A stretch of DNA of 64,000 nucleotides. Origin: Bradyrhizobium yuanmingense. GTDB lineage: Bacteria > Pseudomonadota > Alphaproteobacteria > Rhizobiales > Xanthobacteraceae. Under the pieces are notes generated by a model that saw nothing but the letters and a program-made list of their open reading frames with translations, searched no databases and was not told where the DNA came from. How positions within the stretch are numbered: position 1 is the first letter of the stretch; each line of letters starts with the position of its first letter. Shown here one piece after another: positions 38,170-46,584 of the stretch. The DNA is taken from NCBI RefSeq assembly GCF_900094575.1, contig NZ_FMAE01000005.1, forward strand, positions 550,092 through 614,091, given 5' to 3'. The translations under genes were made by a program, and so were the position numbers.

Positions 38170-38634
38170 TTATGCGGCCCTCGTGTTCTTGCGGTTCAAC
38201 TTGGCGATATCGATCTTCTCGGGCTGCTGCGCCTCGTGCGGATGATCGGCGCCGCCGTAGACACGGAGGTTGCCCATCTGCACGCGGCCGAGCGGACCAC
38301 GCGGGATCATGCGCTCGACGGCCTTCTCGAGCACGCGCTCGGGATGACGGCCTTCGAGGATCTGGCGCGCGGTGCGCTCCTTGACGTGGCCGACATAGCC
38401 GGTGTGCTTGTAGTAGGTCTTCTGCTCGCGCTTGCGACCGGTGAGGACCGCATGCTGCGCGTTGATGATGATGACGTTGTCGCCGCAATCGACGTGCGGG
38501 GTGTAGGTCGGGAGGTGCTTGCCGCGCAGGCGCATGGCGACGATGGTGGCGAGGCGGCCGACGACCAGACCCTTGGCGTCGATCAGCACCCACTTCTTCG
38601 TCACCTCAGCCGGCTTTGCCGAAAAGGTTTTCAT
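38170..38634 (-). CDS. rplM: 50S ribosomal protein L13 (uL13)
   Basis: 154 residues from ATG 38634 (an upstream in-frame ATG would add 13 non-conserved residues). Conserved segments include WVLIDAKGLVVGRLATIVA, HVDCGDNVIIINA, and GRHPERVLEKAVERMIPRGPLGR. Early assembly protein of the large subunit. First gene of the rplM-rpsI operon. Confidence 0.97.
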   Translation of the reverse strand: MKTFSAKPAEVTKKWVLIDAKGLVVGRLATIVAMRLRGKHLPTYTPHVDCGDNVIIINAQHAVLTGRKREQKTYYKHTGYVGHVKERTARQILEGRHPERVLEKAVERMIPRGPLGRVQMGNLRVYGGADHPHEAQQPEKIDIAKLNRKNTRAA

Positions 38635-38792
38635 GTCGGAGTTTCCGTGGACGGGAGATATCGGCGCGAACACCGCACCAGACTGCGCGGGGTTCTAGAG
38701 AAGAGCGGCGCAACGGTCAATGCCCCAGAGCCGAAAATAACTAAGCAAACCCAATAACTTAAAAATATGGTGCGATATTACCTGTAAAAAGC

Positions 38793-39221
38793 TCAAACGT
38801 TTGGAATGGAATAGGTCGAGGTGACATGGGCGATCGGATCGGGTGAGGTCCCGGACAAGAGGTTCACCTCCCCGACCGCAAGGCGCTTGCCGAGCTTGAG
38901 CAGCCGGGCCTCGGCCAGCACGTCCTGCCCGGGCTGGCCCTTGCGCAGGAAGTTGATGTTGAGATTGGTGGTGACGGCGAGCCCGATCGGCCCGATCGCG
39001 GACAGCAGCACCACGTACATCGCGAAATCCGCGAGCGCCATCAGCGTCGGCCCGGACACGGTTCCGCCGGGCCGCAACATCCGTTCGCTGTAGCGCTGGC
39101 GCAAGAGGCTGGTCTGGCCGTCCGCGCTCTCGATCGTGATGTCGTCACCGCTGAAGGCCTGGGGAAACTCGTCACGGAGGAACCGCTCGAGCTCCGCCAC
39201 GCTCATTTTCGCTAACGCCAT
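38793..39221 (-). CDS. PaaI-type hotdog-fold thioesterase
   Basis: 142 residues, a single hotdog fold. RPGGTVSGPTLMALADFAMYVVLLSAIG forms the central helix, with the active-site Asp/Ala region typical of PaaI thioesterases. NLNINFLRKGQPGQDVLAEARLLKLGKRLAVGEV follows. It should hydrolyse acyl- or aryl-CoA thioesters. It is divergent from a crotonase-family gene, a sensible partner in CoA-ester metabolism. Confidence 0.88.
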   Translation of the reverse strand: MALAKMSVAELERFLRDEFPQAFSGDDITIESADGQTSLLRQRYSERMLRPGGTVSGPTLMALADFAMYVVLLSAIGPIGLAVTTNLNINFLRKGQPGQDVLAEARLLKLGKRLAVGEVNLLSGTSPDPIAHVTSTYSIPNV

Positions 39222-39306
39222 GCCGTCCCCACCCTCGCTTCGCCTGCCCTGTTACATTAAGTTATCGGTGTCATCCAATTGCAATCATCTAGCGGAAGTC
39301 GCGTCA

Positions 39307-40131
39307 ATGTCCGTTCAGGCCGCCCGCGCCCCCACCCCGCAACCGCCGATCCTGCTGCGCGAGATCGTCGGCAGCGTCGCCGTGCTCACGCTGAACCGAC
39401 CAGCCGCGCGCAACAGCCTTTCCGAGGCGATGATCGGACAGCTGCATGCGAGCCTAAACGCAATCGCGGAAGACAAGCACATCCGCGCGGCCGTCATCGC
39501 GGCCAACGGCCCCGCTTTTTCCGCCGGCCACGACATAAAGGAACTGACCGCGCGCCGCACCGATCCGGATCGGGGTCGGGCTTATTTTGCGCAGATCATG
39601 ACGGCCTGCAGCGCGATGATGCAGGCGGTCATGCATCTGCCGAAGCCCGTGGTCGCGGCCGTCCAGGGCATCGCGACCGCCGCCGGCTGCCAGCTCGTCG
39701 CCAGCTGCGATCTTGCGATCGCATCGCACGAGGCGAAGTTCGCCACACCCGGCGTCGATATCGGCCTGTTCTGCTCGACCCCGATGGTGGCGCTGTCGCG
39801 CAACGTCCCGCGCAAGCAGGCCATGGAGATGCTGCTGACGGGCGAGCCTGTCACGGCCGACCGCGCCCGCGAGATCGGGCTCGTTAACCGTGTCGTTCCC
39901 GCCGGCACCGAACTCGGCGCCGCGATCGAGCTCGCGCAACAGGTCGCGTTAAAATCCGCCTACACGATCAAGCTCGGCAAGGAGGCCTTCTACCGCCAGG
40001 CCGAGATGAGCCTTGCAGACGCCTATCGCTGTGCCGCAGAGGTGATGACCGAGAACATGATGGCGCGCGACGCCGAGGAAGGCATCGGCGCCTTCATCGA
40101 GAAGCGCGCGCCGACATGGCGGGATGAATGA
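39307..40131 (+). CDS. Enoyl-CoA hydratase/isomerase family protein, ECHDC3-like
   Basis: 274 residues from ATG 39307. This crotonase fold has LNRPAARNSLSEAMI, the oxyanion-hole segment SAGHDIKEL, and GIATAAGCQLVASCDLAIA. The next segment reads VDIGLFCSTPMVALSRNVPRKQAMEML, the signature of the ECHDC3 subgroup rather than of active hydratases, which carry two catalytic glutamates there. The reaction is therefore uncertain. The next gene begins 26 bases downstream, so they probably share a transcript. Confidence 0.88.
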   Translation: MSVQAARAPTPQPPILLREIVGSVAVLTLNRPAARNSLSEAMIGQLHASLNAIAEDKHIRAAVIAANGPAFSAGHDIKELTARRTDPDRGRAYFAQIMTACSAMMQAVMHLPKPVVAAVQGIATAAGCQLVASCDLAIASHEAKFATPGVDIGLFCSTPMVALSRNVPRKQAMEMLLTGEPVTADRAREIGLVNRVVPAGTELGAAIELAQQVALKSAYTIKLGKEAFYRQAEMSLADAYRCAAEVMTENMMARDAEEGIGAFIEKRAPTWRDE

Positions 40132-40157
40132 CCCCCGCCAACAAGAAAAGATAAGTG

Positions 40158-40742
40158 ATGAACCACGACGCCTATCCCGACAATTACATCCGCGGCATCC
40201 TCAACAGCGTGAAATCCATCGCGATGGTCGGGGCCTCGCCGGTCAATGTGCGGCCGAGCTATTTCGCGTTCAAATACCTGATGCAGCGCGGCTACGACAT
40301 GATCCCGGTCAATCCCGGCCATGTCGGCAAGGAGCTGCTCGGCAAGCCGTTCGTCGCATCACTGTCGGACATCGGCCGCCCCGTCGACATGGTCGACATC
40401 TTCCGCAACTCGAGCCACATCATGCCCGTCGTCGAGGAGGCGCTCACGCTCGACCCGCTGCCGAAGGTGATCTGGATGCAGCTCGGCGCGCGCGACGATG
40501 CGGCGGCCGCGAAAGCGGAATCAGTCGGGATCAAGGTGGTCATGAACCGCTGCCCCAAGATCGAATATGGCCGCCTGTCGTCAGAAATCTCCTGGATGGG
40601 CGTGAATTCGCGCACGCTCAGCTCCAAGCGCGCGCCGGCGCCGACGCAGGGCATGAGGCTGTCCCTCAATCGGATGAGTGTCGGCGGTGGCGACACCGCC
40701 GCATCGGATCGCGCTGCGAAGAACAAGAGCGAGCAAAGCTGA
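40158..40742 (+). CDS. CoA-binding domain protein
   Basis: 194 residues from ATG 40158 (GTG one codon earlier). A Rossmann-like CoA-binding domain has IAMVGASPVNVRPSYFAFKYL at the N-terminus, PVNPGHVGKELLGKP, and DMVDIFRNSSHIMPVVEEAL. The C-terminal ~50 residues are basic and low-complexity. Such proteins bind CoA or nucleotides; function is not established. It follows the crotonase gene closely. Confidence 0.88.
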   Translation: MNHDAYPDNYIRGILNSVKSIAMVGASPVNVRPSYFAFKYLMQRGYDMIPVNPGHVGKELLGKPFVASLSDIGRPVDMVDIFRNSSHIMPVVEEALTLDPLPKVIWMQLGARDDAAAAKAESVGIKVVMNRCPKIEYGRLSSEISWMGVNSRTLSSKRAPAPTQGMRLSLNRMSVGGGDTAASDRAAKNKSEQS

Positions 40743-40892
40743 CGCGATTGCGAAGGCTTCGTTTCGCAAACGCGACAATGCGCAGCACGATCGTTCCCAA
40801 AATGATTCCGATGTGACGCCGCGCCTTGACGGCGGGCACGGCGCCGATCAGCATGCCGCGCGAATTTCAGGCCACAAGAACAGGACGCCCAA

Positions 40893-42173
40893 ATGAGCGA
40901 TCGCCTTCCGGGATTTTCAACGCTCGCCGTGCATGCCGGTGCACAGCCCGACCCCACCACCGGCGCGCGCGCGACTCCGATTTATCAAACGACCTCTTTC
41001 GTCTTCAACGATGCCGATCACGCCGCCTCGCTGTTCGGCCTGCAGGCGTTCGGCAACATCTATACCCGCATCGGTAATCCTACCAATGCGGTGCTGGAAG
41101 AGCGCGTCGCCGCGCTCGAAGGCGGCACGGCCGCGCTCGCGGTCGCTTCCGGCCATGCCGCGCAGGTCGTGGTGCTGCAGCAGCTGCTTCAACCCGGCGA
41201 CGAATTCATCGCCGCGCGAAAGCTCTATGGCGGCTCGATCAACCAGTTCACGCACGCCTTCAAGAGCTTTGGCTGGAACGTGGTGTGGGCCGATCCCGAC
41301 GATATCGCGAGCTTCGAGCGTGCGGTGACGCCGCGCACGAAAGCGATCTTCATCGAGTCCATCGCCAACCCCGCCGGCAGCATCACCGACATCGAGGCGA
41401 TCTCGACCGTGGCGCGCAAGGCGGGCGTGCCGCTGATCGTCGACAACACGCTGGCTTCGCCCTATCTGATCCGTCCGATCGACCACGGCGCTGACATCGT
41501 CGTGCACTCGCTGACGAAATTCCTGGGCGGCCACGGCAACTCGCTCGGCGGCATCATCGTCGATGCCGGCACCTTCGACTGGTCCACGGGCGGCAAGTAC
41601 CCCATGCTCTCGGAGCCGCGCCCGGAATATCACGGCATCCGGCTGCAGGAGACCTTCGGCAATTTCGCCTTCGCGATCGCCTGCCGCGTGCTGGGCCTGC
41701 GCGACCTCGGACCGGCGTTGTCGCCCTTCAACGCCTTCATGATCCTGACCGGCATCGAGACTCTGCCGCTGCGCATGCAGAAGCACTGCGACAATGCCAA
41801 AGCCGTTGCCGAATACCTCGCGGGACATCCGGCGGTGGCCTCGGTGAGCTATGCCGGGCTGCCGAGCGACAGGTACAATCAGCTCGCGCGCAAATACGCA
41901 CCAAAGGGCGCCGGCGCGGTGTTCACCTTCAGCCTGAAGGGCGGCTATGACGCCGGAGTCAGCCTGGTGTCGAAGCTGCAGCTGTTCTCGCACCTCGCCA
42001 ATGTCGGCGACACCCGCTCGCTGGTGATCCATCCGGCCTCGACCACGCACAGCCAGCTCGACGACGCCGCCAAGATCAAGTCCGGCGCCGGCCCGGACGT
42101 GGTCCGGATCTCGGTCGGTATCGAGGACAAGGAAGACCTGATCGCGGATCTGGAACAGGCGCTGGGGACGTAG
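40893..42173 (+). CDS. metY: O-acetylhomoserine (thiol)-lyase / sulfhydrylase
   Basis: 426 residues, PLP-dependent Cys/Met metabolism family. FSTLAVHAGAQPDPTTGARATPIYQTTSF is the family start. YTRIGNPTNAVLEERVAALEGG is the cofactor/substrate region. The Schiff-base Lys lies in VHSLTKFLGGHGNSLGG. The large insertion and length (about 425) favour O-acetylhomoserine sulfhydrylase over cystathionine synthase. It makes homocysteine from O-acetylhomoserine and sulfide. I looked for but could not recognise a SAM-II riboswitch upstream. Confidence 0.92.
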   Translation: MSDRLPGFSTLAVHAGAQPDPTTGARATPIYQTTSFVFNDADHAASLFGLQAFGNIYTRIGNPTNAVLEERVAALEGGTAALAVASGHAAQVVVLQQLLQPGDEFIAARKLYGGSINQFTHAFKSFGWNVVWADPDDIASFERAVTPRTKAIFIESIANPAGSITDIEAISTVARKAGVPLIVDNTLASPYLIRPIDHGADIVVHSLTKFLGGHGNSLGGIIVDAGTFDWSTGGKYPMLSEPRPEYHGIRLQETFGNFAFAIACRVLGLRDLGPALSPFNAFMILTGIETLPLRMQKHCDNAKAVAEYLAGHPAVASVSYAGLPSDRYNQLARKYAPKGAGAVFTFSLKGGYDAGVSLVSKLQLFSHLANVGDTRSLVIHPASTTHSQLDDAAKIKSGAGPDVVRISVGIEDKEDLIADLEQALGT

Positions 42174-42183
42174 CGCCTGGGAA

Positions 42184-42212
42184 CGACGGCGGCCGTTTTG
42201 GCCGCCGTCGGT
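42184..42212 (+). terminator. Terminator hairpin after metY
   Basis: The 11-bp perfect stem CGACGGCGGCC / GGCCGCCGTCG with a GTTTT loop starts 11 bases after the stop. The T-tract is weak. Confidence 0.6.
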
Positions 42213-42279
42213 TAACCCTCATTAACTATATCTGCCTCATACATCGTGCTTGGATCGCCCCTTTGATTCGGAGCCGACG

Positions 42280-42624
42280 ATGCTGCGCTGGATGGTGCCC
42301 GCTCTGGCTGTGATGCTAACGGCCTCGGCGGCCATTGCCGCCGATCTGCCGGCGACGCCGAAGCGGCGCGCGGCCGGGCCGCCGCAGGACCCACCTCAGG
42401 TCTATGTCGAAACCGATCCGGATGCGCTGATCTCGCCGGCCTACGGCATCGGCAGCTACATCCGCAACCTGCCGGGCACGCCGCTGCTGCCGGGCTCCCA
42501 CACCTTGCCTGGCTATTACGGCCGCCCCTGGAGCTACGATTATCAGGGCGCCTATTACGGCGGGAAACAGGTCGATTATTTCTGGCGCCTGCCCTACGCG
42601 TGCGGTGTCTACGGCTATTGCTGA
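42280..42624 (+). CDS. Small secreted Gly/Tyr-rich protein, function unknown
   Basis: 114 residues from ATG 42280; an in-frame TTG at 42250 would add 10. The signal peptide ends SAAIAADLPATPKRR, after which the protein is Pro/Tyr/Gly-rich (GYYGRPWSYDYQGAYYGG) and ends YACGVYGYC. Similar short periplasmic or envelope proteins are common in Bradyrhizobium. No enzymatic motif. It converges on ctaA. Confidence 0.7.
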   Translation: MLRWMVPALAVMLTASAAIAADLPATPKRRAAGPPQDPPQVYVETDPDALISPAYGIGSYIRNLPGTPLLPGSHTLPGYYGRPWSYDYQGAYYGGKQVDYFWRLPYACGVYGYC

Positions 42625-42656
42625 TCAGCCGGGCTGATGGTGATCAGCCGGGCTGA
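42622..42656. repeat. Tandem 16-bp repeat at the convergent gene ends
   Basis: TGATCAGCCGGGCTGA occurs twice (42622-42637 and 42641-42656), three bases apart. The first copy holds the stop of the small secreted protein; the second holds the stop of ctaA. Confidence 0.85.
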
Positions 42657-43726
42657 CCCACGGGGACCGCGCGCGGCTGCGCCTGCGCAGACTGCCGTGA
42701 CGCCAGCCGCTCGACCTGCATCACTGCCAGCGTCAACACCACGATCGCAACCGCCTGATGGGTCAGCGCGAGATCGATCGGCACCTGGTTGAGCAGCGTG
42801 AGGATGCCGAGCACCGCCTGCACGCTCACCGCCGCGAACAGCCACAACGCGCCGCTCGCGGCCGCACCTGCACGCGAGCGCACCGCGTCGATCGCATGCA
42901 GCAGCGCCAGCACGATCAGCACGTAGGCGGTCATGCGATGCTCGAACTGCACCGTCAGCACATTGTCGAACATGTTGCGCCACCACGGCGTCTCGAACCA
43001 CAGCCGTTCCGCCGAGGGGATGAGCGCCCCATCGATCTCAGGCCAGGTGTTGTAGGCCCGCCCGGCACGCAAGCCCGCGACCAGCGCACCGAAATAGATC
43101 TGCACGAAGGTCACCGCGAGCAGCACCGCGCTCGTGAACCGCAGCCGAGCCGGCGCCGCGATCTGCGGCCGCTGCTCGAGCCGCCGCACCGTCCAGACGA
43201 TCCCGGCGAAAATCAGGAGCGCGAGCGAAAGATGCGTCGCCAGCCGATATTGCGACACCTCGGTGCGTTCCGTCAGGCCCGAGGCCACCATCCACCAGCC
43301 GACCGCCCCCTGGAGGCCGCCGAGCGCGAACAGCAGCCACAGCCTGCGCTTCAGCTCACCCGACAGTCCGCCGCGCCAGAGGAAGAACAGGAACGGCAGC
43401 AGATAGGCGACGCCGATGAAGCGGCCGAGCAGCCGGTGGCTCCACTCCCACCAGAAGATCGTCTTGAACTCGGACAGGCTCATGCCTGAATTCAGCTCGC
43501 GATATTGCGGGATCTTCTTGTAGGCCTCGAACGCCTCGGCCCATGCCGCTTCCGACAGCGGCGGAACACTGCCCGTGACCGGCTTCCATTCGACGATCGA
43601 TAGGCCCGATTCCGTCAGCCGTGTCGCACCGCCAACCAGCACCATCAGTGCGATCAGCGCGGCCACACAGATCAGCCACCAGCGCACGGCGCGATGCGGC
43701 TCGGATGGGGCGGAATTCGTCGTCAT
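42644..43726 (-). CDS. ctaA: Heme A synthase CtaA (COX15 type)
   Basis: 360 residues with eight membrane spans. It oxidises the C8 methyl of heme O to give heme A for cytochrome aa3 oxidase. The N-terminal GGATRLTESGLSIVEWKPVTG motif is diagnostic. Heme-ligand histidines lie in WWEWSHRLLGRFIG, in YRLATHLSLALL, in FEHRMTAYVLI and in LALTHQAVAIVV. Type 2 (alphaproteobacterial/mitochondrial) CtaA is matched by length. It is followed convergently by a small secreted protein gene. Confidence 0.95.
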   Translation of the reverse strand: MTTNSAPSEPHRAVRWWLICVAALIALMVLVGGATRLTESGLSIVEWKPVTGSVPPLSEAAWAEAFEAYKKIPQYRELNSGMSLSEFKTIFWWEWSHRLLGRFIGVAYLLPFLFFLWRGGLSGELKRRLWLLFALGGLQGAVGWWMVASGLTERTEVSQYRLATHLSLALLIFAGIVWTVRRLEQRPQIAAPARLRFTSAVLLAVTFVQIYFGALVAGLRAGRAYNTWPEIDGALIPSAERLWFETPWWRNMFDNVLTVQFEHRMTAYVLIVLALLHAIDAVRSRAGAAASGALWLFAAVSVQAVLGILTLLNQVPIDLALTHQAVAIVVLTLAVMQVERLASRQSAQAQPRAVPVGQPG

Positions 43727-43836
43727 TTCAAGGACAAAACCAAGCCTGTGGCGAAGAGACTTGAACCCGGTTGAGTGCCCCTTATAGTCCCCCGCTCCCG
43801 CAGCGCAAGTAACGCGAAAGCCTTAAAGTTCCCGCC

Positions 43837-44058
43837 ATGACGATCCGCACCCGCAAGTTCCTCGGCGCCATCCTGCTCCTGGTGCTGGCCACCGTTTGGG
43901 CCCTGCTCGGCATGGCGGCGGCGCAGATGCCGTGGATCGCCGAATCCGGCTGGCGGCAGGCGATCTACTACGTCGTGGTCGGCATGGGCTGGGTGCTGCC
44001 GGCGATGCCGATCGTGAGCTGGATGCAGCGGCCCGATCGCCTCAGGTCTGGCTCGTAG
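43837..44058 (+). CDS. DUF2842 small membrane protein
   Basis: 73 residues with two hydrophobic helices (FLGAILLLVLATVWALLG and AIYYVVVGMGWVLPAMPIVSW), the usual layout of DUF2842. The conserved WVLPAMP-x-x-x-WM-x-RP end is present. It often lies near ctaA in alphaproteobacteria, but no role is proven. Its 3' end overlaps the convergent deacetylase-like gene by 17 bases. Confidence 0.88.
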   Translation: MTIRTRKFLGAILLLVLATVWALLGMAAAQMPWIAESGWRQAIYYVVVGMGWVLPAMPIVSWMQRPDRLRSGS

Positions 44059-45088
44059 AGCTCCCGGTCGGCCGCACCGGCGCAAAAGCGGCGCCCGACA
44101 CCAGCACGCGCAGCATCCGCAGCGAGCGCACCCGCCCGTCCCAGGAGATCCGCGGCAGCGCGCGCAAGTTCGTCCGTCCCTCCGCCTCCACGATGCCCGG
44201 GATCGTCGAGGCCGCGCTGGCGAAGCCCGCCTGCTCCGCCATCACGACGTGGCTGCGCCGGAACGAAGCGCGGTCGCCGAACGGATAGGCGAAATGCCTG
44301 ATCTCGCGGTTGAAAGCCGATTCCGCCACGGCCTTGCCCATCGTCATCTCGCGCAGTGCGGCCGCGTCCTTCATGTTGGCCAGCATCGGATAGTTCACCG
44401 TTGCGCTGCCGATCGTCACGAGCGGATCGCCGGCGAGCCTGGCGAGGTCCTCCCAATCCATCGACGCCTCGCGCGAGAGCGCGGCGAGGTCGATCCGGTA
44501 GCGCGTACAGAGATCGGCGATCGCGGCCGACAGATCCGCCGGCGGCAGCGAGCGCAGCCAGCTCTCCAGATGCGAGAACAGCGCCTGCTTCCCGGCCTTG
44601 TCGGCGACCGTGAAGCGCTGCTCCTTGTCGCCCATCATCAGGTCGATGCGGCTCTCGCGCGCGATCACCTGCTCCAGGGCGAGCCACCAGGCCTCGCCGA
44701 CGCCGTCGGGAAAAGCGGTCGGCACATAGATCGTAAAAGGCACGGCGTGACGCGCCAGCACCGGATAGGCGAAGGTGATGAGATCCTTGCCGGCGCCATC
44801 GAAGGTCAGCGCCACGAAGCGACGCTTCTCCGGCAGCATCACCGCGCGCCGGCAGACCTCGTCCATGCCGAGAAAATCGTAGTTCCACCGCTTCAGCGCG
44901 CGGATGGCGCGATCGAGGAATTGCGGCGTAATCTCGTGCTCGCGCAGCGGCTGAAATCCGCGCCGCCGAGGCCGCACGTAGCGGAAACGCAGGATGGCGC
45001 CGGCACCGCGACTGCGCAGCATGGCCTGGCCGGTGAACCAGGCCAGCTCGAGGCGCAGCCGTTCCAACCATCTGTCGTCGGAAGCCAA
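44042..45088 (-). CDS. Polysaccharide deacetylase (NodB-fold) family protein with lost metal ligands
   Basis: 348 residues. Recognisable landmarks are ALTFDGAGKDLITFAYPVL at ~93-111 (normally TFDDG), PVLARHAVPFTIYVPT, and FAYPFGD at 266-272. In active enzymes the metal is held by the second Asp of TFDD and by two His in an H-x-x-x-H-P segment. Here the Asp is Gly98 and the segment reads ATVNYP (229-234), so both His are gone. It is probably an inactive or re-purposed member, encoded divergently from the GNAT gene at the start of the polysaccharide region. Confidence 0.83.
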   Translation of the reverse strand: MASDDRWLERLRLELAWFTGQAMLRSRGAGAILRFRYVRPRRRGFQPLREHEITPQFLDRAIRALKRWNYDFLGMDEVCRRAVMLPEKRRFVALTFDGAGKDLITFAYPVLARHAVPFTIYVPTAFPDGVGEAWWLALEQVIARESRIDLMMGDKEQRFTVADKAGKQALFSHLESWLRSLPPADLSAAIADLCTRYRIDLAALSREASMDWEDLARLAGDPLVTIGSATVNYPMLANMKDAAALREMTMGKAVAESAFNREIRHFAYPFGDRASFRRSHVVMAEQAGFASAASTIPGIVEAEGRTNLRALPRISWDGRVRSLRMLRVLVSGAAFAPVRPTGSSTSQT

Positions 45089-45216
45089 AATCCCACCCTT
45101 CGCGCGCGCCGGCGGTCAGTTCCCTCGCCCCAGTCATTACCCTTTGTTGACCTTTGTTTGCAAAGGTCGGCCACGGGCCGAAATACGTATTCTCGATTTC
45201 TCGACAGGTTTCGCGA

Positions 45217-46398
45217 ATGACCATGGCTGCGGCGATGCAAAGCCGGACGGCAGAAGCGCCAGCGCGGTCGAGAGCGAGCCGTATCGCGCGAGTGGAGATC
45301 GTCACGGATCTCGCCGAGGCCGAGGCGGTCTGGCGCGGCTTCGAGGCGAGCGGCCATCTTTTCACGCCCTACCAGCGCTTCGACCTGCTCGACCCCTGGC
45401 AGCGGCTGGTCGGCGCCCGTGAAGGTGCCCGGCCGTTCATTGTGATCGCCCGCGACGCCGATCGGCGCCCGCTCCTGCTGCTGCCGCTCTCGCTGCGGCA
45501 GGGCCACGGCGTGCGCACCGCCGGCTTCATGGGCGGCAAGCACACCACCTTCAACATGGGCCTGTGGAACGCCGAGTTCGCAGCAGAGGCCGCCAGCGCC
45601 GATCTCGATGCACTGCTTGCGCCGCTCGGCGAGCACGCCGACGTGCTCGCACTGACACAGCAGCCCGAGCGCTGGCACGACCAGCAGAACCCATTTGCAG
45701 CCCTGCCGCGGCAGCGCCCGATCAACGGCTGTCCGCGATTGGTGATGGAGCCGGGCGGCCCGCCGGCATCGCGGATCAGCAATTCCCTGCGCCGACGCCT
45801 CAAGAGCAAGGAGAAGAAGCTTCAGTCCCTCGCCGGCTACCGCTATCACCTGGCGACGTCCGAGGCAGACATCATCCGCCTGCTCGACTGGTTCTTCCGT
45901 GTCAAGCCGGCTCGGATGGCGGAGCAGAAGCTGCCGAACGTCTTCGCCGAACCCGGCGTCGAGCAGTTCGTCCGCAGCGCCTGCCTCGCGCCGCGCGGCG
46001 AAGGTCATGTCATCGACATCCATGCGCTGGAATGCGACGAGGAGGTGATCGCGATCTTCGCCGGCGTCGCCGACGGCGAGCGCTTCTCGATGATGTTCAA
46101 CACCTACACGATGTCCGAGCACGCCCGCTACAGCCCCGGCCTGATCCTGATGCGCTACATCATCGACCGCTACGGCGAACGCGGCTACCGCTCGCTCGAC
46201 CTCGGCATCGGCTCGGACGATTACAAGCGGATGTTCTGCAAGGACGACGAGGCGATCTTCGACAGCTTCGTCCCCCTGACCTCGCGCGGCAAGCTCGCGG
46301 CCATGGCGATGTCCTCGCTCAGCCACGGCAAGCGGCTGGTGAAGCAGAACCAGATGCTGTTCGACATGGCCCGCCGGCTACGGCAGGCGTTCGGGTAG
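45217..46398 (+). CDS. CelD/BcsL-type GNAT acyltransferase
   Basis: 393 residues from ATG 45217. N-terminal ~160 residues are a FemAB-like half and the C-terminal half is a GNAT domain. Landmarks are RISNSLRRRLKSKEKKLQ, HVIDIHALECDEEVIAIFAGV, YSPGLILMRYIIDRYG, and DLGIGSDDYKRMF. This CelD-type family is annotated with cellulose/EPS biosynthesis and probably acylates polysaccharide or precursor. Divergent from the deacetylase-like gene by 128 bases. Confidence 0.85.
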   Translation: MTMAAAMQSRTAEAPARSRASRIARVEIVTDLAEAEAVWRGFEASGHLFTPYQRFDLLDPWQRLVGAREGARPFIVIARDADRRPLLLLPLSLRQGHGVRTAGFMGGKHTTFNMGLWNAEFAAEAASADLDALLAPLGEHADVLALTQQPERWHDQQNPFAALPRQRPINGCPRLVMEPGGPPASRISNSLRRRLKSKEKKLQSLAGYRYHLATSEADIIRLLDWFFRVKPARMAEQKLPNVFAEPGVEQFVRSACLAPRGEGHVIDIHALECDEEVIAIFAGVADGERFSMMFNTYTMSEHARYSPGLILMRYIIDRYGERGYRSLDLGIGSDDYKRMFCKDDEAIFDSFVPLTSRGKLAAMAMSSLSHGKRLVKQNQMLFDMARRLRQAFG

Positions 46399-46423
46399 CT
46401 CTTTCCACTTGCACGGCTGTCTT

Positions 46424-46576
46424 CCCTTCTCCCCTTGTGGGAGAAGGTGGCGCGAAGCGCCCGATGAGGGGTATGCCTCCGCGAGCTCGAATGGAAAGGT
46501 GAACTCGCGGAGAGATACCCCTCACCCGTCTCGCCGCTAACGCGGCGAGCCACCCTCTCCCACAAGGGGAGAGGGT
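46424..46576. repeat. Long dispersed inverted repeat after the GNAT gene
   Basis: CCCTTCTCCCCTTGTGGGAG is answered at the other end by CTCCCACAAGGGGAGAGGG. Inner arms GATGAGGGGTATGCCTC and GAGATACCCCTC also pair. This resembles a well-known Bradyrhizobium/Brucella-type intergenic repeat. It lies between two convergent genes and would fold strongly. Confidence 0.85.
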
Positions 46577-46584
46577 AAGAAAGC

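Noticed and set aside
40743..40892. Possible SAM-II riboswitch upstream of the O-acetylhomoserine sulfhydrylase
   Set aside because: I looked for the conserved pseudoknot segments of SAM-II and did not find a convincing match by eye. A covariance-model search would decide.
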